Assembly: GCA_021641325.1 (NCBI GenBank)
Contig: JAJXPD010000105.1
Coordinates: 1 to 7,726, forward strand
DNA from: Opitutales bacterium
GTDB taxonomy: Bacteria; Verrucomicrobiota; Verrucomicrobiia; Opitutales; Intestinicryptomonadaceae
DNA: 7,726 nt
Reading direction: 5' to 3'
The position numbers were made by a program, and so were the translations under genes. Under the pieces are notes generated by a model, which worked only from the letters and a program-made list of their open reading frames with translations, searched no databases and was not told where the DNA came from. How positions within the stretch are numbered: position 1 is the first letter of the stretch; each line of letters begins with the position of its first letter. This document shows positions 6,942 through 7,726 of this stretch, in pieces.

Positions 6942-7726
6942 ATGAAAAATTCCAAAATTCCGCTTTACATCGCCGACGCGCTTCTGGTTTTGCTCGCGCT
7001 GACTGTCGCGCTCCGGCAGGGGGCGAACCTCGGCGCGGCGCAGGCTCTGCTGTGCTGCCTTGCGGTATTGGCGGGAATGGCACTCGCGCTCGCGCCCTAC
7101 GTTTTGGAATACAAGCTCGAAGCCTCGAAAAGATTTGAACACACGCAGGAGGCGCGCAAGAATTTCGAAATAGTTTTCGACGACCTCGCGTCTCTCAGGC
7201 TTGCGCTCGCCGAACTTGTCGAACGCGTCGAAAACGGCGAGGAGAAACTCTCCGACCTCCCCGCGCTCCAAAAAGGGCTTGTCGATTTGAGGGACGCCGC
7301 AAAGCGCAAATTCGGCGAAATTGCCGACTCCGCCGACGACCTCGCCGCCCGCGTCTCGAAAGCCGAAAGCGAGCGCAAGGCGCAAAAAACCGCGCTTGAA
7401 GAAATCGGCGCAGACATGGTCGTGATTAAAGAGCTGTTCTCCGCCTCGCAGGAGTCCGACGGCGACGAATTCGCGCAAATCCGCGCCCAAATAACGGAGC
7501 TTAAAGACGAAATTCTCAAACTCCGCGAAGCGCAAATCAAACACCGCTCAACCGTAGAGCCTCAAAAACTTTCCGCGCCCGAACCCGACACCGCAACGAC
7601 CGAAGACGGCGAAGGGAAAGCCGGCAACTCCGTAGAAGACGGCGCAACGCAAAGCGCGGAAGCCGCAGAAGCGGACGCCGAACAAAGCGGCGCGGACGGC
7701 ATTGAAACCGCAGAAGACGCAGAGGC
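6942..7726 (+). CDS. Membrane-anchored coiled-coil protein of unknown function, 3' end outside window
   Basis: The frame opens with ATG at 6942 and has no stop before the window ends, giving 261 complete codons. I do not recognise a family. Residues 7-24 (PLYIADALLVLLALTVAL) and about 34-55 (AQALLCCLAVLAGMALALAP) are two hydrophobic helices joined by a short loop. Lys at 2 and 5 before the first, and Lys/Arg after the second (58, 63, 64, 72, 73), suggest by the positive-inside rule that both ends face the cytoplasm. Residues about 58-202 are strongly charged, with Leu/Ile/Val at heptad-like spacing (for example LASLRLALAELVERV, 82-96, and ITELKDEILKLREAQI, 184-199), as expected of a coiled coil. 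From about 205 the sequence becomes an acidic low-complexity tail dominated by Ala, Glu, Asp and Gly. Codon choice matches trpS, which lies 12 bases upstream, so it is probably co-transcribed. A role in scaffolding or envelope organisation is conceivable, but nothing visible proves it. Confidence 0.82.
   Translation, partial: MKNSKIPLYIADALLVLLALTVALRQGANLGAAQALLCCLAVLAGMALALAPYVLEYKLEASKRFEHTQEARKNFEIVFDDLASLRLALAELVERVENGEEKLSDLPALQKGLVDLRDAAKRKFGEIADSADDLAARVSKAESERKAQKTALEEIGADMVVIKELFSASQESDGDEFAQIRAQITELKDEILKLREAQIKHRSTVEPQKLSAPEPDTATTEDGEGKAGNSVEDGATQSAEAAEADAEQSGADGIETAEDAE

Noticed and set aside
6495..7544. 349-codon minus-strand frame across the trpS end and the 6942 gene
   Set aside because: It overlaps the TrpRS C-terminal domain, has no recognisable motif, and the plus strand shows a coherent membrane and coiled-coil protein with a ribosome site.
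1..7726. Mobile element, CRISPR array, toxin-antitoxin or phage-defence system
   Set aside because: No transposase, integrase, regularly spaced repeat, small paired ORFs or defence-type domains appear on either strand; uvrB and trpS are core housekeeping genes.

Overview
The window reads as an ordinary bacterial chromosome segment with five protein genes. It is fairly GC-rich with strong G/C preference at third codon positions, and that bias produces many long shadow ORFs on opposite strands. The large secreted clan GH-A-like hydrolase, with its extra beta-rich C-terminal part, is a type common in the Planctomycetota-Verrucomicrobiota-Lentisphaerota group. Four of the five starts lack a clear Shine-Dalgarno sequence. 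A verrucomicrobial origin, perhaps Opitutae-like, is my best guess, but it is inference from protein style and not from a marker gene.

Layout: positions 1-255 hold no gene I can support, only short palindromes and an inverted repeat that runs into the end of the first gene. On the minus strand, transcribed from right to left, lie a HAD-family phosphatase/phosphomutase (5815 to 5156), then uvrB (5149 to 3191) only 6 bases on, then after 121 bases a 937-residue secreted glycoside hydrolase (3069 to 256). A 100-base AT-rich divergent region (5816-5915) separates the HAD gene from the plus-strand pair: trpS (5916-6929) and, 12 bases later, a previously unlisted gene beginning at 6942 that runs off the window. 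It encodes a two-helix membrane anchor, a long charged, coiled-coil-like region and an acidic Ala/Glu/Asp tail.

How they fit together: HAD-uvrB looks like a translationally coupled pair. A tempting but unproven link is removal of small phosphorylated by-products of DNA damage by the HAD enzyme. trpS and the membrane coiled-coil gene probably share a transcript. The glycoside hydrolase is probably an independent unit that acts on a polysaccharide outside the cytoplasm; no sugar-transport or regulator gene lies beside it here. I see no CRISPR array, insertion sequence, prophage, tRNA or rRNA. I find no convincing new multi-gene system. The least explained items are the hydrolase's substrate, the membrane coiled-coil protein and the 1-255 stretch.
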